Of a stretch of DNA of 64,000 bases, positions 19,062 to 28,070 are shown one piece after another. The stretch comes from Devosia sp. YR412 (GTDB taxonomy: Bacteria; Pseudomonadota; Alphaproteobacteria; Rhizobiales; Devosiaceae), in the NCBI RefSeq assembly GCF_900110945.1, contig NZ_FOFL01000002.1, forward strand, positions 248,001-312,000. Direction: 5' to 3'. The translations under genes and the position numbers were made by a program. Under the pieces are notes generated by a model that had not been told where the DNA came from, made no database searches, and saw only the letters and a program-made list of their open reading frames with translations. Position 1 is the stretch's first letter; every line of letters begins with the position of its first letter.

Positions 19062-19445
19062 CTATTCGCCGCGCGCGTCGAACTCGCGGCGGGATTCGGC
19101 TATCCCCTCCGCTTCGGCATTGGCCCAATGGTGCAAGGCCGTCAACGGCCCCTGCAGCGAGCGTGCACGCTCGGTGAGCTCGTAGTCGACGCGTGGCGGC
19201 ACAACAGGCGTAACGCGTCGTATGACCATGCCATCTCGCTCCATAGTCCGCAGCGTCAGGGTGAGCATGCGCTGCGAAATGCCCCGGATTTCCTCCGCCA
19301 GTTCGGAAAAGCGCTTGGGCCCGCCGTTAAGTGTGCCGAACACCGCCAGCGGCCACTTGCCGCCGAACTGCGACAAGATATCTGCCGTGGGCTGGCAATG
19401 CTCCGGCAGGTGGGTGGCGACGTCCTTGAAGATATGCTTGTTCAT
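19062..19445 (-). CDS. HxlR-family transcriptional regulator
   Basis: A 127-residue winged-helix regulator with the HxlR/DUF24 pattern: CQPTADILSQFGGKWPLAVFGTLNGGPKRFSELAEEIRGISQRMLTLTLRTMERDGMV, then YELTERARSLQGPL. A single cysteine lies just before the DNA-binding domain (EHCQPT), at the position where HxlR regulators such as HypR and QorR sense electrophiles by thiol oxidation. The ATG at 19445 is used; the longer frame overlaps the DUF4126 gene. It probably regulates the reductase gene downstream. It belongs to the cargo between ftsA and ftsZ. Confidence 0.88.
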   Translation of the reverse strand: MNKHIFKDVATHLPEHCQPTADILSQFGGKWPLAVFGTLNGGPKRFSELAEEIRGISQRMLTLTLRTMERDGMVIRRVTPVVPPRVDYELTERARSLQGPLTALHHWANAEAEGIAESRREFDARGE

Positions 19446-19488
19446 GTGGTCAAGATAGGCGCCCTGATCCACATGAACAATGGCGACG

Positions 19489-19968
19489 CTAACGTCGGTG
19501 GGCGATCGCCTTGCCGCTGACGAGGCGCGGATTGGCAATCGCCAGTCCCGCCCCGGCCACCAGAGCGTCTTCCACGAGCCCCGTGGCTGTCTGGCCATAG
19601 CGCCGCATCCCAGCCTTGCGCAGGCGCAGGCCGAAATAGGACGAAACCAGCGCCGTGCCGACGGCGACAGCGGCGCCCAAGGCACGCTGGTTGCGCGGCG
19701 CCAGGGCGGCGCCGGCATAGGCCGAGGTGATGCTGCGGACGAGAAGCCCGATCGGCACGGTGCGATCCGGCGCCGTCTTCATCTTGTCGCCGCCCATTTC
19801 GGCCGCCGCCAAGGCAACCGTGCCGGCCGAAATGACCGGATTGAGCAGCAGCTTCTGGAAGGGCAGCACGGCGGGAATTTCACCGCGCTGCGTGGCAATG
19901 GCCACGGAGGCCAGCGGGGACAGGCCGCGTTGGCCAGCAACCAGACCGATCAGGATAGAACGAAGCAT
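19489..19968 (-). CDS. DUF4126 family membrane protein
   Basis: A 159-residue, mostly hydrophobic protein. Features of the DUF4126 family are visible: the N-terminal MLRSILIGLVAGQRGLSPLA, the GGDKMKTAPDRTVPIGLLVRSI motif (the family reads ADKLPxTPxRTxPxxFxxRi), an Ala/Gly-rich middle hydrophobic stretch, and the closing LVEDALVAGAGLAI. Two to four membrane helices are likely. GGAG precedes the ATG. It is 57 bases downstream of ftsA and may be read from its transcript. Function unknown. Confidence 0.8.
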   Translation of the reverse strand: MLRSILIGLVAGQRGLSPLASVAIATQRGEIPAVLPFQKLLLNPVISAGTVALAAAEMGGDKMKTAPDRTVPIGLLVRSITSAYAGAALAPRNQRALGAAVAVGTALVSSYFGLRLRKAGMRRYGQTATGLVEDALVAGAGLAIANPRLVSGKAIAHRR

Positions 19969-20025
19969 GAGGCGATCTCCGGGGGCTCGATACCTCTCGG
20001 TAACGGCGCTCCCGGCAAATCGATC

Positions 20026-21339
20026 CTAAAAGCTGGTGCGCAGCCAGTTGCCGACGCGGTGGAAGTAGCCGTCGGTGCCGGTGAGTTTGCGGCTGCCGCG
20101 CGGCTCCTGGTATTCCTGCGAGCAGACCTGCGGATAGATCAGCATGCCGGCGACGGTGGCAAAGGCGGCGCCCTTGGCCATTTCGGGCAGGCCCGCAATG
20201 CCCATCGGGCGACCGGTGCGGACGTTACGGGCCAGGGTCCGGCGCGCCACCTCGGGCAGGCCGGTCATTTCGCTGGCGCCGCCGGTCAAGACGAAGCGGC
20301 GGCCGCAGACATCCATCATGCCGGTGGCCTGCATGCGGTCGCGGATGGCGGTGAGGATTTCTTCGATGCGCGGTCGCATGATGCGGGTCAGCACCGAACG
20401 GGCGACCTGCCCCGGCGCTTCGTCATGCGACGCCCCGACGGGCTGGATGGCAATCAGGTCGCGCTCGTCGGCCTGTCCCGGCAGCACCGAGCCGTAGAAG
20501 GTCTTCAGCCGCTCAGCATCGGCCACGCTGACCGAGAGCTGGCGGGCGATATCGAGAGTCAGGTGATGGCCGCCAATGGCGATGGCATCGGCGTAGACCA
20601 GATGGCCATCGTTGAAGACGGACACCGTAGTGGTGGCGCCACCGAAGTCGATGCAAGCAACGCCGAGCTGGGATTCGTCATCGACCAGCGTGGCAAGGCC
20701 CGAAGCATAGGGCGTGGCAATCAGCGCCTCGATCTGCAGGTGGCAGCGATGCAGCACCAGTTCAAGATTGCGCATGGCCAGGGTTTCCGAGCTGACCACG
20801 GCGACATCGACGCCGAGCTTGTCGCCGACCATGCCCTTGGGATCGCGGATGCCCTTCTGCCCGTCAATGGCATAGCCGATCGGCAGCGCATGGATGATCG
20901 AGCGTTCCGGCCGCACCGATCGCTCGTTGACGGCGCGCAGCACGCGATGCAGGTCGGTCTTTTCGACCTCCTGGCCATCCAGCGACACGGCTGCCGAGAA
21001 AGTCTCCGAGCCCAGCCGGCCGGCGGTGACATTGACGATCACCGATTCCAGCGTCAGTCCGGCGGCACGCTCGGCCATACCCACAACCGAGCGAATGGCA
21101 TGTTCGGCTTTTTCGATATCGGTGACGACGCCCGACTTCACGCCCGCCGAAGGGCCATAGCCGAAACCGATCACCTCGGCCTGGTGCGAACGGCCCTTGA
21201 GCGCCCTGCCCTCGGCCCGGGGCGTCAGCCGCGCGATGACGCAGCAGATCTTGGTCGAACCGATATCGAGCACCGCCACCAGCGTGGTCTTGCCGGGCTG
21301 GACGGGGCGGAGCCGGGAGGTCATGGCATCGGTCATCAT
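20026..21339 (-). CDS. ftsA: Cell division protein FtsA
   Basis: FtsA is the actin-like ATPase that ties FtsZ to the membrane and recruits late divisome proteins. The 437-residue product has LVAVLDIGSTKICCVIARL (phosphate 1 loop), the inserted 1C subdomain, VACIDFGGATTTVSVF (phosphate 2) and FVLTGGASEMTGLPEV (adenosine motif). The C-terminus YFHRVGNWLRTSF is the amphipathic membrane-targeting helix. The start ATG overlaps the ftsQ stop by four bases (ATGA); a second ATG directly follows. In most relatives ftsZ comes next, but here the DUF4126 gene follows and ftsZ is 2.4 kb away. Confidence 0.97.
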   Translation of the reverse strand: MMTDAMTSRLRPVQPGKTTLVAVLDIGSTKICCVIARLTPRAEGRALKGRSHQAEVIGFGYGPSAGVKSGVVTDIEKAEHAIRSVVGMAERAAGLTLESVIVNVTAGRLGSETFSAAVSLDGQEVEKTDLHRVLRAVNERSVRPERSIIHALPIGYAIDGQKGIRDPKGMVGDKLGVDVAVVSSETLAMRNLELVLHRCHLQIEALIATPYASGLATLVDDESQLGVACIDFGGATTTVSVFNDGHLVYADAIAIGGHHLTLDIARQLSVSVADAERLKTFYGSVLPGQADERDLIAIQPVGASHDEAPGQVARSVLTRIMRPRIEEILTAIRDRMQATGMMDVCGRRFVLTGGASEMTGLPEVARRTLARNVRTGRPMGIAGLPEMAKGAAFATVAGMLIYPQVCSQEYQEPRGSRKLTGTDGYFHRVGNWLRTSF

Positions 21340-22355
21340 TGCGGGGCAATCGCGGTGGCTGGAGTTTCGGAGGGCGGCGGTTCGGAAAAGGTCTGCGACG
21401 GCAGCGTGCGCGGCGGCATGGGATAGGGCTGGCCCGACTTGGCGCGCTCGATGATCGCCTGCTTGCGCTCCTCTTCGTCGGCGGCGATCTCTTCTTCAGT
21501 CTTGGTCGGCCGCACCGCGACCAGATTGGCAACGCGCAGGTCGATGACGGTGAGGTCGCGGTCGAGCAGCTGATACTGCGCCTGATAATTTTCGAGATGG
21601 CTCAGCGCCCGCGCAACGCCCAGCTCGGGCAACTGCACGCGCAGGCCGGTATCATAGATCAGGTCCCAGCGGCGGTCGGCGATGCGCGACAGCGCCATCA
21701 AGCCGTCCTTGAGGCCGGGATATTGGTCGAGCGCCCGGATCATCACCATGGCATCGTCATTGGCGCCATCGCCGACGACCAGCGGCAGCTCGCCATAGGC
21801 GCCACGATCCTCGCCGATCTGCTCGCCCGCGCCATCGACCACGAAGGTAATGCCATCGACACGCCAGCGGGCGACCGGGGTCTTTTCGGTGATGTTGACG
21901 ATCACGTCGCCCGGATAGGTTTTGCGCACGCTGACCGTTTCCACCGCCGGCAGTTCGGCAATGCGCTGGCGGGCGGCTTCGACATCGAAGGAGACAGTGG
22001 AAGTATGCGGTTCGACGCCCAGCGCGTCAAAAATCGCCTGCTCGCCGGTCAGCGTCTGGCCGGTGATAGAAATTTCGCCAATGGCAAAGCCGGCATCGGC
22101 AAAGCGGCCCTGCGCCACTTCACCCAGGATACCGGCACCAAAGACAATGGGTTCACGCAATTGATAGACGGCGGTCGCCGCGGCCAGCAGGGCCGCAATG
22201 GCTACGCCCCTCGTAATGCCCTTGCGGTGCAGCACCCAGGCACGGCCGAAGTTGTTGCGGATCTTGCGCTGCGGCGTACGGACAGGAACAGGCAATGCAC
22301 GCGGATCGACGATCCGAGCGCCAGCGAGAAAGGCCTCGCTTTTTACCTGTTGCAA
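21336..22355 (-). CDS. ftsQ: Cell division protein FtsQ
   Basis: FtsQ is a bitopic divisome protein linking early and late components. The 339-residue product has a cytoplasmic N-terminal tail, one membrane helix ([17 protein letters not shown]), a POTRA domain ([23 protein letters not shown]) and a beta domain with [28 protein letters not shown] Pro/Glu-rich tail ends the protein. The start is a TTG at 22355 inside the end of ddl (13-base overlap), with GGAGG eight bases upstream, so translation is probably coupled to ddl. It overlaps ftsA by four bases. Confidence 0.94.
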   Translation of the reverse strand: MQQVKSEAFLAGARIVDPRALPVPVRTPQRKIRNNFGRAWVLHRKGITRGVAIAALLAAATAVYQLREPIVFGAGILGEVAQGRFADAGFAIGEISITGQTLTGEQAIFDALGVEPHTSTVSFDVEAARQRIAELPAVETVSVRKTYPGDVIVNITEKTPVARWRVDGITFVVDGAGEQIGEDRGAYGELPLVVGDGANDDAMVMIRALDQYPGLKDGLMALSRIADRRWDLIYDTGLRVQLPELGVARALSHLENYQAQYQLLDRDLTVIDLRVANLVAVRPTKTEEEIAADEEERKQAIIERAKSGQPYPMPPRTLPSQTFSEPPPSETPATAIAPQ

Positions 22356-23263
22356 CTCGCGTCCTCCACCATCCAGGAGACCAAATCTTCGAACGAATGG
22401 CCGGCATGCAGCGCTTGTTCTGGCGCGAGCGAGGTGGGGGTCATGCCTGGCTGGGTGTTGATTTCCAGACAGACAAGCTCACCGTCTGGTCCTGCCGCGT
22501 CATTGTAACGGAAGTCAGTTCGGGTGATGCCTCGGCAGCCAAGCGCAGCATGGGCCTTGAGACTCATCTTCTGTACTTTGTCGTAAATTTTCGGTGAAAT
22601 TTGCGCCGGAACCACGTGATGTGATCCGCCATGCGAATATTTCGCCTCGTAATTGTAGAAGGCGAGGTCGGTGATGATCTCGGTCACCGGCAAAGCGACA
22701 TCACCCATCACGGCGCAAGTCAGCTCGCGCCCGGGAATATAGCGCTCGACCATCAGCTCCTCGCCGCCCTTCCAGTCCTCGCCGAGGATTTCCTGCGGCG
22801 GATGGGTCTGGTCGGCCTTGACGATCATGATGCCAAAGCTCGAGCCATCGGCGACGGGCTTGACCACATAGGGCGCCGGCATGACATGGGCGCGACCCAC
22901 TTCGGCCCTGCTGGCGATGACATGGTCGGTCACCGGCACGCCGGCCGCCTTGAGCATGATCTTGGCCTGGTGCTTGTCCATGGCCAGCGCCGAGGCCAGC
23001 ACGCCCGAATGGGTATAGGGAATGCGCAGGAACTCCAGCACGCCCTGGATCGTGCCGTCTTCGCCGAAGCGGCCATGCAGCGCGTTGAAGGCCACGTCTG
23101 GCGCCAGTTCGCGCAGCACTTCGGCAATGTCATAGCCGACATCGACTTCGGTGACGCGATAGCCGGCGTTGCGCAGGGCTTCGGCACAACCCGCGCCGGA
23201 GCTCAGCGAGACCGGACGCTCATTGGACAGCCCGCCCATCAGGACGGCGACGTGCTTGCTCAT
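22343..23263 (-). CDS. ddl: D-alanine--D-alanine ligase
   Basis: Ddl joins two D-alanines with ATP for the peptidoglycan stem peptide. The 306-residue product has [20 protein letters not shown], the ATP-grasp region [18 protein letters not shown] segment ([17 protein letters not shown]), the serine/tyrosine loop [13 protein letters not shown] and the metal-binding [11 protein letters not shown]. Length is that of the DdlB type. It overlaps the murC stop by four bases (ATGA), so murB, which normally lies between murC and ddl in Hyphomicrobiales, is absent here. Confidence 0.97.
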   Translation of the reverse strand: MSKHVAVLMGGLSNERPVSLSSGAGCAEALRNAGYRVTEVDVGYDIAEVLRELAPDVAFNALHGRFGEDGTIQGVLEFLRIPYTHSGVLASALAMDKHQAKIMLKAAGVPVTDHVIASRAEVGRAHVMPAPYVVKPVADGSSFGIMIVKADQTHPPQEILGEDWKGGEELMVERYIPGRELTCAVMGDVALPVTEIITDLAFYNYEAKYSHGGSHHVVPAQISPKIYDKVQKMSLKAHAALGCRGITRTDFRYNDAAGPDGELVCLEINTQPGMTPTSLAPEQALHAGHSFEDLVSWMVEDASCNR

Positions 23264-24684
23264 GACGCTGCCGCCTCTTTGCCGATCAGCGCACCGAGTT
23301 CAGCCGGCAGGGCCGCCGCCCATTGGGTGATATTACCGGCGCCGAGGCAGACGACATAATCGCCCTCGGCGGCACGGCTGGCGATCAGCGGGGCCAAAGC
23401 TTCGGGCCGGTCGATGACGCGCGCGTCGCGATGGCCGCGGGCGCGGATGCGGTTGACCAGTTCTTCATGCGTGACGCCGGGGATCGGCTGTTCGCCGGCA
23501 GCATAGACCGGGGCGACGATCACCGTATCGGCATCGTTGAAGCAGGCGGCGAAATCGTCGAACAGGTCGTTGAGGCGCGAATAGCGATGCGGCTGCACCA
23601 CGGCGATGACGTCCCGCTTGGTGGACGAGCGCGCGGCCTTGAGCACGGCGGCGATTTCTACCGGGTGATGGCCGTAGTCGTCGATGACGGTAATGCCGCC
23701 GACCACGCCGGTCTTGGTGAAGCGGCGCTTGACGCCAGTGAAGCCCTTGAGGCCCTTGCGGATCGCTTCGGCCGGGACATGCAACTGGTCGGCTACGGCA
23801 ATGGCCGCCGTGGCATTGAGCGCATTGTGCACGCCCGGCATCGGCAGTTCGAGCCCGTCGATGCGCAGCTGGGTCTGACGGATGCGGTCGCGGATTTCGA
23901 CGGCGAAATGGCTGACGCCATCAATGGTTTCGAGATCGACCAGCCGCACATCGGCCTGCGGATTGCGGCCATAGGTGATGACGCGGCGATCCTTGATCTG
24001 GCCGACCAGTGCCTGGACTTCCGGATGGTCGAGGCACATCACGGCAAAGCCATAGAAGGGGACGTTTTCGACGAACTGGTGAAAGGCCTTTTTGACGCCT
24101 TCGAAGTCACCATAGTGATCGAGATGCTCGGGATCGATATTGGTGACGATGGCCACATCGGCCGGCAGCTTGATGAAGGTGCCGTCGCTTTCGTCGGCCT
24201 CGACCACCATCCATTCGCCGGCGCCGAGGCGCGCATTGGTGCCATAGGCATTGATGATGCCGCCATTGATGACGGTCGGATCGAGATTACCGGCATCGAG
24301 CAGGGTCGCGACCAGCGTGGTCGTCGTGGTCTTGCCATGCGTACCGCCAATGGCGATAGCGGTCTTGAAGCGCATGATTTCGGCCAGCATTTCAGCGCGC
24401 CGCACCACCGGGAGCGCCCGCGCCCGGGCGGCGACCAGCTCAGGATTGTCCTTCTTGATCGCCGAGGAAATCACCACGACTTCGGCCAGGCCGAGATTGT
24501 CGCCACTCTGGCCGATCTCGACCTTGATGCCCATGTCGCGCAGGCGCTGCACATTGGGGTTGAGCGAAGCATCGGAGCCCTGCACGGTATAGCCCTGGTT
24601 GTGCAGGATTTCGGCAATGCCGCTCATGCCGATGCCGCCAATGCCGATGAAGTGCACGGGCCCGATATTGCGGGGCATTTTCAT
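23260..24684 (-). CDS. murC: UDP-N-acetylmuramate--L-alanine ligase
   Basis: MurC adds L-alanine to UDP-MurNAc in the cytoplasm. The 474-residue product begins with the Rossmann-like [22 protein letters not shown] segment ([13 protein letters not shown]), carries the ATP loop [27 protein letters not shown] and [12 protein letters not shown], and ends with the typical [21 protein letters not shown] region. It starts four bases inside the murG end (ATGA overlap) and overlaps ddl in the same way. All family motifs are intact. Confidence 0.97.
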   Translation of the reverse strand: MKMPRNIGPVHFIGIGGIGMSGIAEILHNQGYTVQGSDASLNPNVQRLRDMGIKVEIGQSGDNLGLAEVVVISSAIKKDNPELVAARARALPVVRRAEMLAEIMRFKTAIAIGGTHGKTTTTTLVATLLDAGNLDPTVINGGIINAYGTNARLGAGEWMVVEADESDGTFIKLPADVAIVTNIDPEHLDHYGDFEGVKKAFHQFVENVPFYGFAVMCLDHPEVQALVGQIKDRRVITYGRNPQADVRLVDLETIDGVSHFAVEIRDRIRQTQLRIDGLELPMPGVHNALNATAAIAVADQLHVPAEAIRKGLKGFTGVKRRFTKTGVVGGITVIDDYGHHPVEIAAVLKAARSSTKRDVIAVVQPHRYSRLNDLFDDFAACFNDADTVIVAPVYAAGEQPIPGVTHEELVNRIRARGHRDARVIDRPEALAPLIASRAAEGDYVVCLGAGNITQWAAALPAELGALIGKEAAAS

Positions 24685-25793
24685 GGGCGAGTATCCACTT
24701 CGAGGTTCTTGCCGGAGAGCATTTCGGCCATGTCGGCCAGCTTCTCGACGGCGCGCGGCTGGCCCAGAGAGCGGGCGGCAGCAGCAGCTGTGATGAGGGT
24801 TGAGGGGTCTGTTAACAGGCTTGTGAGGCGAGTGCCTAGTGATTGCGGCGAGAGAGTGGCCTGTTCGGCCACCCAGCCGGCGCCAGCATTTTCCATCACG
24901 AGGGCATTGTTCTTCTGATCGGCATCCAGCGCACCGGGCAACGGCACGAGAATGGCGGGACGGCCCAGCACGGTCAGCTCGGCAATGGTCGAGGCGCCGG
25001 AGCGACCGATCACTAGATGGCTGCGCGCCATGCGCTCCGGCAGGTCGGTGAAGAAGGCGGCCAGTTCCACATTGACCTTGGCCTGGCGATAGACCTCGGC
25101 GACACGGTCGAGATCATCGGCGCGGCACTGCTGCACCACCTGCACCCGCTGCCGCAGAGCATCGGGCAGGCTGGCGATGGCGGCAGGGACGATATCCGAC
25201 AAAGCTTTGGCGCCCTGGCTGCCGCCAAAGATCACGAGGCGAATGGGGCTGAGTTCATGCAACTCCGGATAGGGCGTCGTGGCGACGGCCCGCGCGCGAT
25301 CCCGCACCGGATTGCCGGTGATGACCTTTTCAAGGCTCAGCCGGTCGGCAAACTTGGTCTCGCCAAAGCTCATGGCCAGCAGATCCGCGAAGCGCCCAAG
25401 CGCGCGATTGGCCCGGCCCATCACCGCATTTTGCTCATGCAGGATGCCCGGAATGCCGAGCAGGTTGGCTGCCATAAAGGGCGGAAAGGTCGGATAGCCG
25501 CCAAAGCCGATGACGCAATCCGGCTTGGACTGGCGCAGCTTGCCGAAGGCGACACCGATGCCGCGCAGAATCTTCACGCCCCCGGTGACGAACTTGACCG
25601 GGTTGCGCAGCGACGGGGTGGCCGAGGGCACGATATGCACCTGGCTGGCCGGGAAATCGCCGCCATAGCTTTCGACACGGTGATCGGTCATCAGCTCGAC
25701 CCGGTGGCCGCGCCGCGTCAACTCCTGCGCCAGCGCCATGGCCGGGAAGAGATGTCCGCCCGTGCCGCCTGCCATCAACATGAACTTTTTCAT
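24681..25793 (-). CDS. murG: Lipid II synthase MurG
   Basis: MurG transfers GlcNAc from UDP-GlcNAc to lipid I at the inner face of the cytoplasmic membrane, making lipid II. The 370-residue GT28 enzyme has the N-terminal [18 protein letters not shown] loop, [32 protein letters not shown], the [13 protein letters not shown] loop and [16 protein letters not shown] for UDP-GlcNAc binding. It overlaps ftsW upstream and murC downstream by ATGA junctions, so ftsW-murG-murC-ddl-ftsQ-ftsA is a tightly coupled operon. Confidence 0.97.
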   Translation of the reverse strand: MKKFMLMAGGTGGHLFPAMALAQELTRRGHRVELMTDHRVESYGGDFPASQVHIVPSATPSLRNPVKFVTGGVKILRGIGVAFGKLRQSKPDCVIGFGGYPTFPPFMAANLLGIPGILHEQNAVMGRANRALGRFADLLAMSFGETKFADRLSLEKVITGNPVRDRARAVATTPYPELHELSPIRLVIFGGSQGAKALSDIVPAAIASLPDALRQRVQVVQQCRADDLDRVAEVYRQAKVNVELAAFFTDLPERMARSHLVIGRSGASTIAELTVLGRPAILVPLPGALDADQKNNALVMENAGAGWVAEQATLSPQSLGTRLTSLLTDPSTLITAAAAARSLGQPRAVEKLADMAEMLSGKNLEVDTRP

Positions 25794-26962
25794 TCAGCCG
25801 GCACCAAAGGCGCGACCGCGCTCCGGTAGGTGGGAATACCGGTGGCCATGCGCTCTTCCGGCTTGGTGCGGGTAAAGGCCAGCATCAGCCCCATGCCAAA
25901 GGCCACGGCGATCATCGACGTGCCGCCATAGGAGACGAACGGCAGCGTCATGCCCTTGGGCGGAATGAGATTGAGGTTCACGGCCAGATTGATCCCCGCC
26001 TGCATGGCGAACTGGATGGCCAGAGTGGAAGCCGCCAGGCGCGCGAACAGGCTGGTCTGCCTTTGTGCTCCCATCATGGCGCGAATGACGATGAAGGCGA
26101 TCAGCGTGACGAGCACGAGGCAGAACAGGATGCCGAATTCGCCGGCCGCGGCCGAGAACACATAGTCGGCATGGGCGTCGGGGATGAGCTTTTTGGCGAT
26201 CGATTCACCCGGACCGCGACCGAACCAGCCGCCCTCGAGCAGCGACTGCAGCGCGCGGTCGATCTGGTAGGTATTGCCGCCGCCCTCGGGGTTGAGGAAG
26301 GTGTCGATACGGCGCGACACATGCGGGAAGAACATATACGCGCCAAACAGCAGCGCGCCCGCCGCCCCGGCCATGCCGAAGATGAAAAACCATGAAATAC
26401 CGGACAGGAACAGCAGTACGGCCCATGTCGCAGTGACCAGCGCCGTCTGCCCGATATCTGGCTGTAGCAGCAAGCCGCCGACAATGGCCATCATGATCAG
26501 CGTGGCGAGGATCTTGCCGGGCACATTCTTGTGAATCATCGATTCCGAGAACAGCCAGGCGCCGAGCACGGCAAAGGCGGGCTTGACGAATTCCGACGGC
26601 TGGATCGACTGGCCGGCAAAGGAAATCCAGCGCTTGGCGCCCTTGACCTCGGTGCCGAAGCGCAGCGTCGCCCACAAGAGCAATACGCTAACCACCAGCG
26701 TCACCAGTGTGGCCAGTCGCGCCTGGCGGTGGTTGAACAACGAAGTCACCAGCATCACCGGCAGCGCAACGGCACAGAACATGGCGTGGCGGATGACGAA
26801 GAACCATTCGCTGAGCCCGATACGCTCGGCCACTGGCGGGCTGGCGGCAAAGCTCAGCACCATGCCGCAGGTCATCAAAAGGATCAGCGCGCCGAGCAGT
26901 TCCCGGTCAATCGACCACCACCACTCCGCCAGAGGCGTTTTTTCGGCACGGGAGAACATCAT
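25790..26962 (-). CDS. ftsW: Peptidoglycan glycosyltransferase FtsW
   Basis: FtsW is the SEDS-family polymerase that makes septal glycan strands with FtsI. The 390-residue product has about ten membrane helices, the conserved RWISFAGQSIQPSEFVK stretch, the extracellular loop with YQIDRALQSLLEGGWFGRGPG and HADYVFSAAAGEFG, and the terminal GGTSMIAVAFGMGLML. The ATG at 26962 (a second at 26959) marks the conserved N-terminus; the open frame upstream has no family resemblance. In relatives murD precedes it; here a DUF4394 gene and a terminator-like hairpin do, so an own promoter in 26963-27129 is expected. Confidence 0.95.
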   Translation of the reverse strand: MMFSRAEKTPLAEWWWSIDRELLGALILLMTCGMVLSFAASPPVAERIGLSEWFFVIRHAMFCAVALPVMLVTSLFNHRQARLATLVTLVVSVLLLWATLRFGTEVKGAKRWISFAGQSIQPSEFVKPAFAVLGAWLFSESMIHKNVPGKILATLIMMAIVGGLLLQPDIGQTALVTATWAVLLFLSGISWFFIFGMAGAAGALLFGAYMFFPHVSRRIDTFLNPEGGGNTYQIDRALQSLLEGGWFGRGPGESIAKKLIPDAHADYVFSAAAGEFGILFCLVLVTLIAFIVIRAMMGAQRQTSLFARLAASTLAIQFAMQAGINLAVNLNLIPPKGMTLPFVSYGGTSMIAVAFGMGLMLAFTRTKPEERMATGIPTYRSAVAPLVPAE

Positions 26963-27065
26963 GGGGAACAGCCGGAACTCGATACAAACTAGCTGCAATT
27001 GTAGCAGCCTGTTGGTTACCGATTTGCCAACCGGCGTTGCGTTTTGCGACTCGCCAAACGACAAA

Positions 27066-27091
27066 GCACGCGGATCGACAAATCCGCGCGC
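27066..27091 (-). terminator. Hairpin between the DUF4394 gene and ftsW
   Basis: GCACGCGGAT/ATCCGCGCGC, a ten-base stem with one mismatch and a six-base loop; the minus-strand read ends in TTTGTCGTTTG. It would insulate ftsW from ECF-driven DUF4394 transcription. Confidence 0.55.
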
Positions 27092-27129
27092 TTGCTATGC
27101 CCCCGCGTGAGGGCGATGGTGATTAGGGC

Positions 27130-27921
27130 TTACTGCAGGATGGCGATATCGCTGATCGAGCCATCGACGCCTTCGATGGCGCCCCAGGCCTCGGCCGCAC
27201 CGGTTTCGAGATTGACCGTGTGCAGCGTGTTGTCGATGACGAGATAAGCCGTATTGGTCAGGTCTTCGCTGGCCGAGATATCGAAGCCATAGGCCGAACC
27301 GCCCTCGACGCCGAGCTTGCCGATAGCCTTCAGCACGCCGTCATTGGGCGGCGCCTGCTGGATCAGCGCCACAATGGTAGCGTCGATATCATACATGGCG
27401 GTCGCTTCGGGCTTGCCAATGGAGTTGGTATAGGCGACGGCGACGATGGCCGGGGTCTCGCCGGCATGCATGTCGGCGGCATCATAGGCCAGCGAACCAT
27501 CGACGGTGACCGAACCATCATCGACATTGGCGCGGTGATTGGTGCCATCGGCACCGACGATGCGCAGGCGATCGGCCATCGGGTTGAAGTCGACGCTTGC
27601 GCCTTCATAGCTGGCAAGCTTTTCCGACAGTGTCGACTTGACGGTGGCAGCACCAGTGGTGGCGTCGATGGTCACGACTTCACCCGCCAGCGACACGCCA
27701 TAGAGTAGCTTGTCGGCGGGACGTACGTCGATGCCGGCTAGGCCATCGACGCCGGTCACCTCAACGGTGCCGCTGACGGCACGGGTTTCGGTGTCGAAAG
27801 TCACCAGGGTCTTGCCACCGACCAGCCCGACGACAGGAGCAGCAAAGGCAGCGCCTGCACCCAGCAAAAGGGTGGAGGTGATCAGGCCGGCACGCAGGAC
27901 GAAAAGGGAAGTTGCAGTCAT
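27130..27921 (-). CDS. Secreted DUF4394 beta-propeller-like protein
   Basis: A 263-residue protein with signal peptide MTATSLFVLRAGLITSTLLLGAGAAFA. The mature part carries the DUF4394 pattern: LVTFDTETRAVSGTVEVTGV, GLAGIDVRPADKLLYGVS, SVDFNPMADRLRIVGADGTNHRANVDDGSV and AYDIDATIVALIQQAPPNDGVL-like segments, ending SISDIAIL. Such proteins are extracytoplasmic repeats of unknown function. The ATG at 27921 has GGAG upstream. It is divergent from the ECF sigma gene and has a mirror copy of its promoter, so it is probably a regulon member of that sigma factor. Together with the sigma pair it fills the usual murD position. Confidence 0.88.
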   Translation of the reverse strand: MTATSLFVLRAGLITSTLLLGAGAAFAAPVVGLVGGKTLVTFDTETRAVSGTVEVTGVDGLAGIDVRPADKLLYGVSLAGEVVTIDATTGAATVKSTLSEKLASYEGASVDFNPMADRLRIVGADGTNHRANVDDGSVTVDGSLAYDAADMHAGETPAIVAVAYTNSIGKPEATAMYDIDATIVALIQQAPPNDGVLKAIGKLGVEGGSAYGFDISASEDLTNTAYLVIDNTLHTVNLETGAAEAWGAIEGVDGSISDIAILQ

Positions 27922-27966
27922 GGGACGTCTCCTCGAATGGAGCGCTTTTGCGCTGGTTACGAGGGG

Positions 27967-27996
27967 GTTACCCGCGGGGTGAGGCGTTTGGATGCA
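27967..27996 (-). promoter_or_regulatory. Predicted ECF promoter, leftward (DUF4394 gene)
   Basis: On the minus strand: TGCATCCAAA, ten bases, CGCGGGTAAC. The -35-like and -10-like blocks and their spacing are identical to the rightward promoter at 28018. It lies about 45 bases ahead of the DUF4394 start. Confidence 0.65.
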
Positions 27997-28017
27997 GCAA
28001 GCTAAAATAATTCTCGC

Positions 28018-28047
28018 TGCATCCAAATGGCCGCAGCCGCGGGTAGT
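28018..28047 (+). promoter_or_regulatory. Predicted ECF promoter, rightward (sigma operon)
   Basis: TGCATCCAAA, ten bases, CGCGGGTAGT, ending about 24 bases before the sigma ATG. With the leftward copy it forms the perfect 12-base inverted repeat TTTGGATGCAGC/GCTGCATCCAAA around an AT-rich centre. Confidence 0.65.
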
Positions 28048-28070
28048 CGACAGCAGGAGTGTTTGCATCC

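Noticed and set aside
19480..21426. 648-codon plus-strand frame across ftsA
   Set aside because: Antisense shadow of ftsA and the DUF4126 gene, both of which have clear family motifs.
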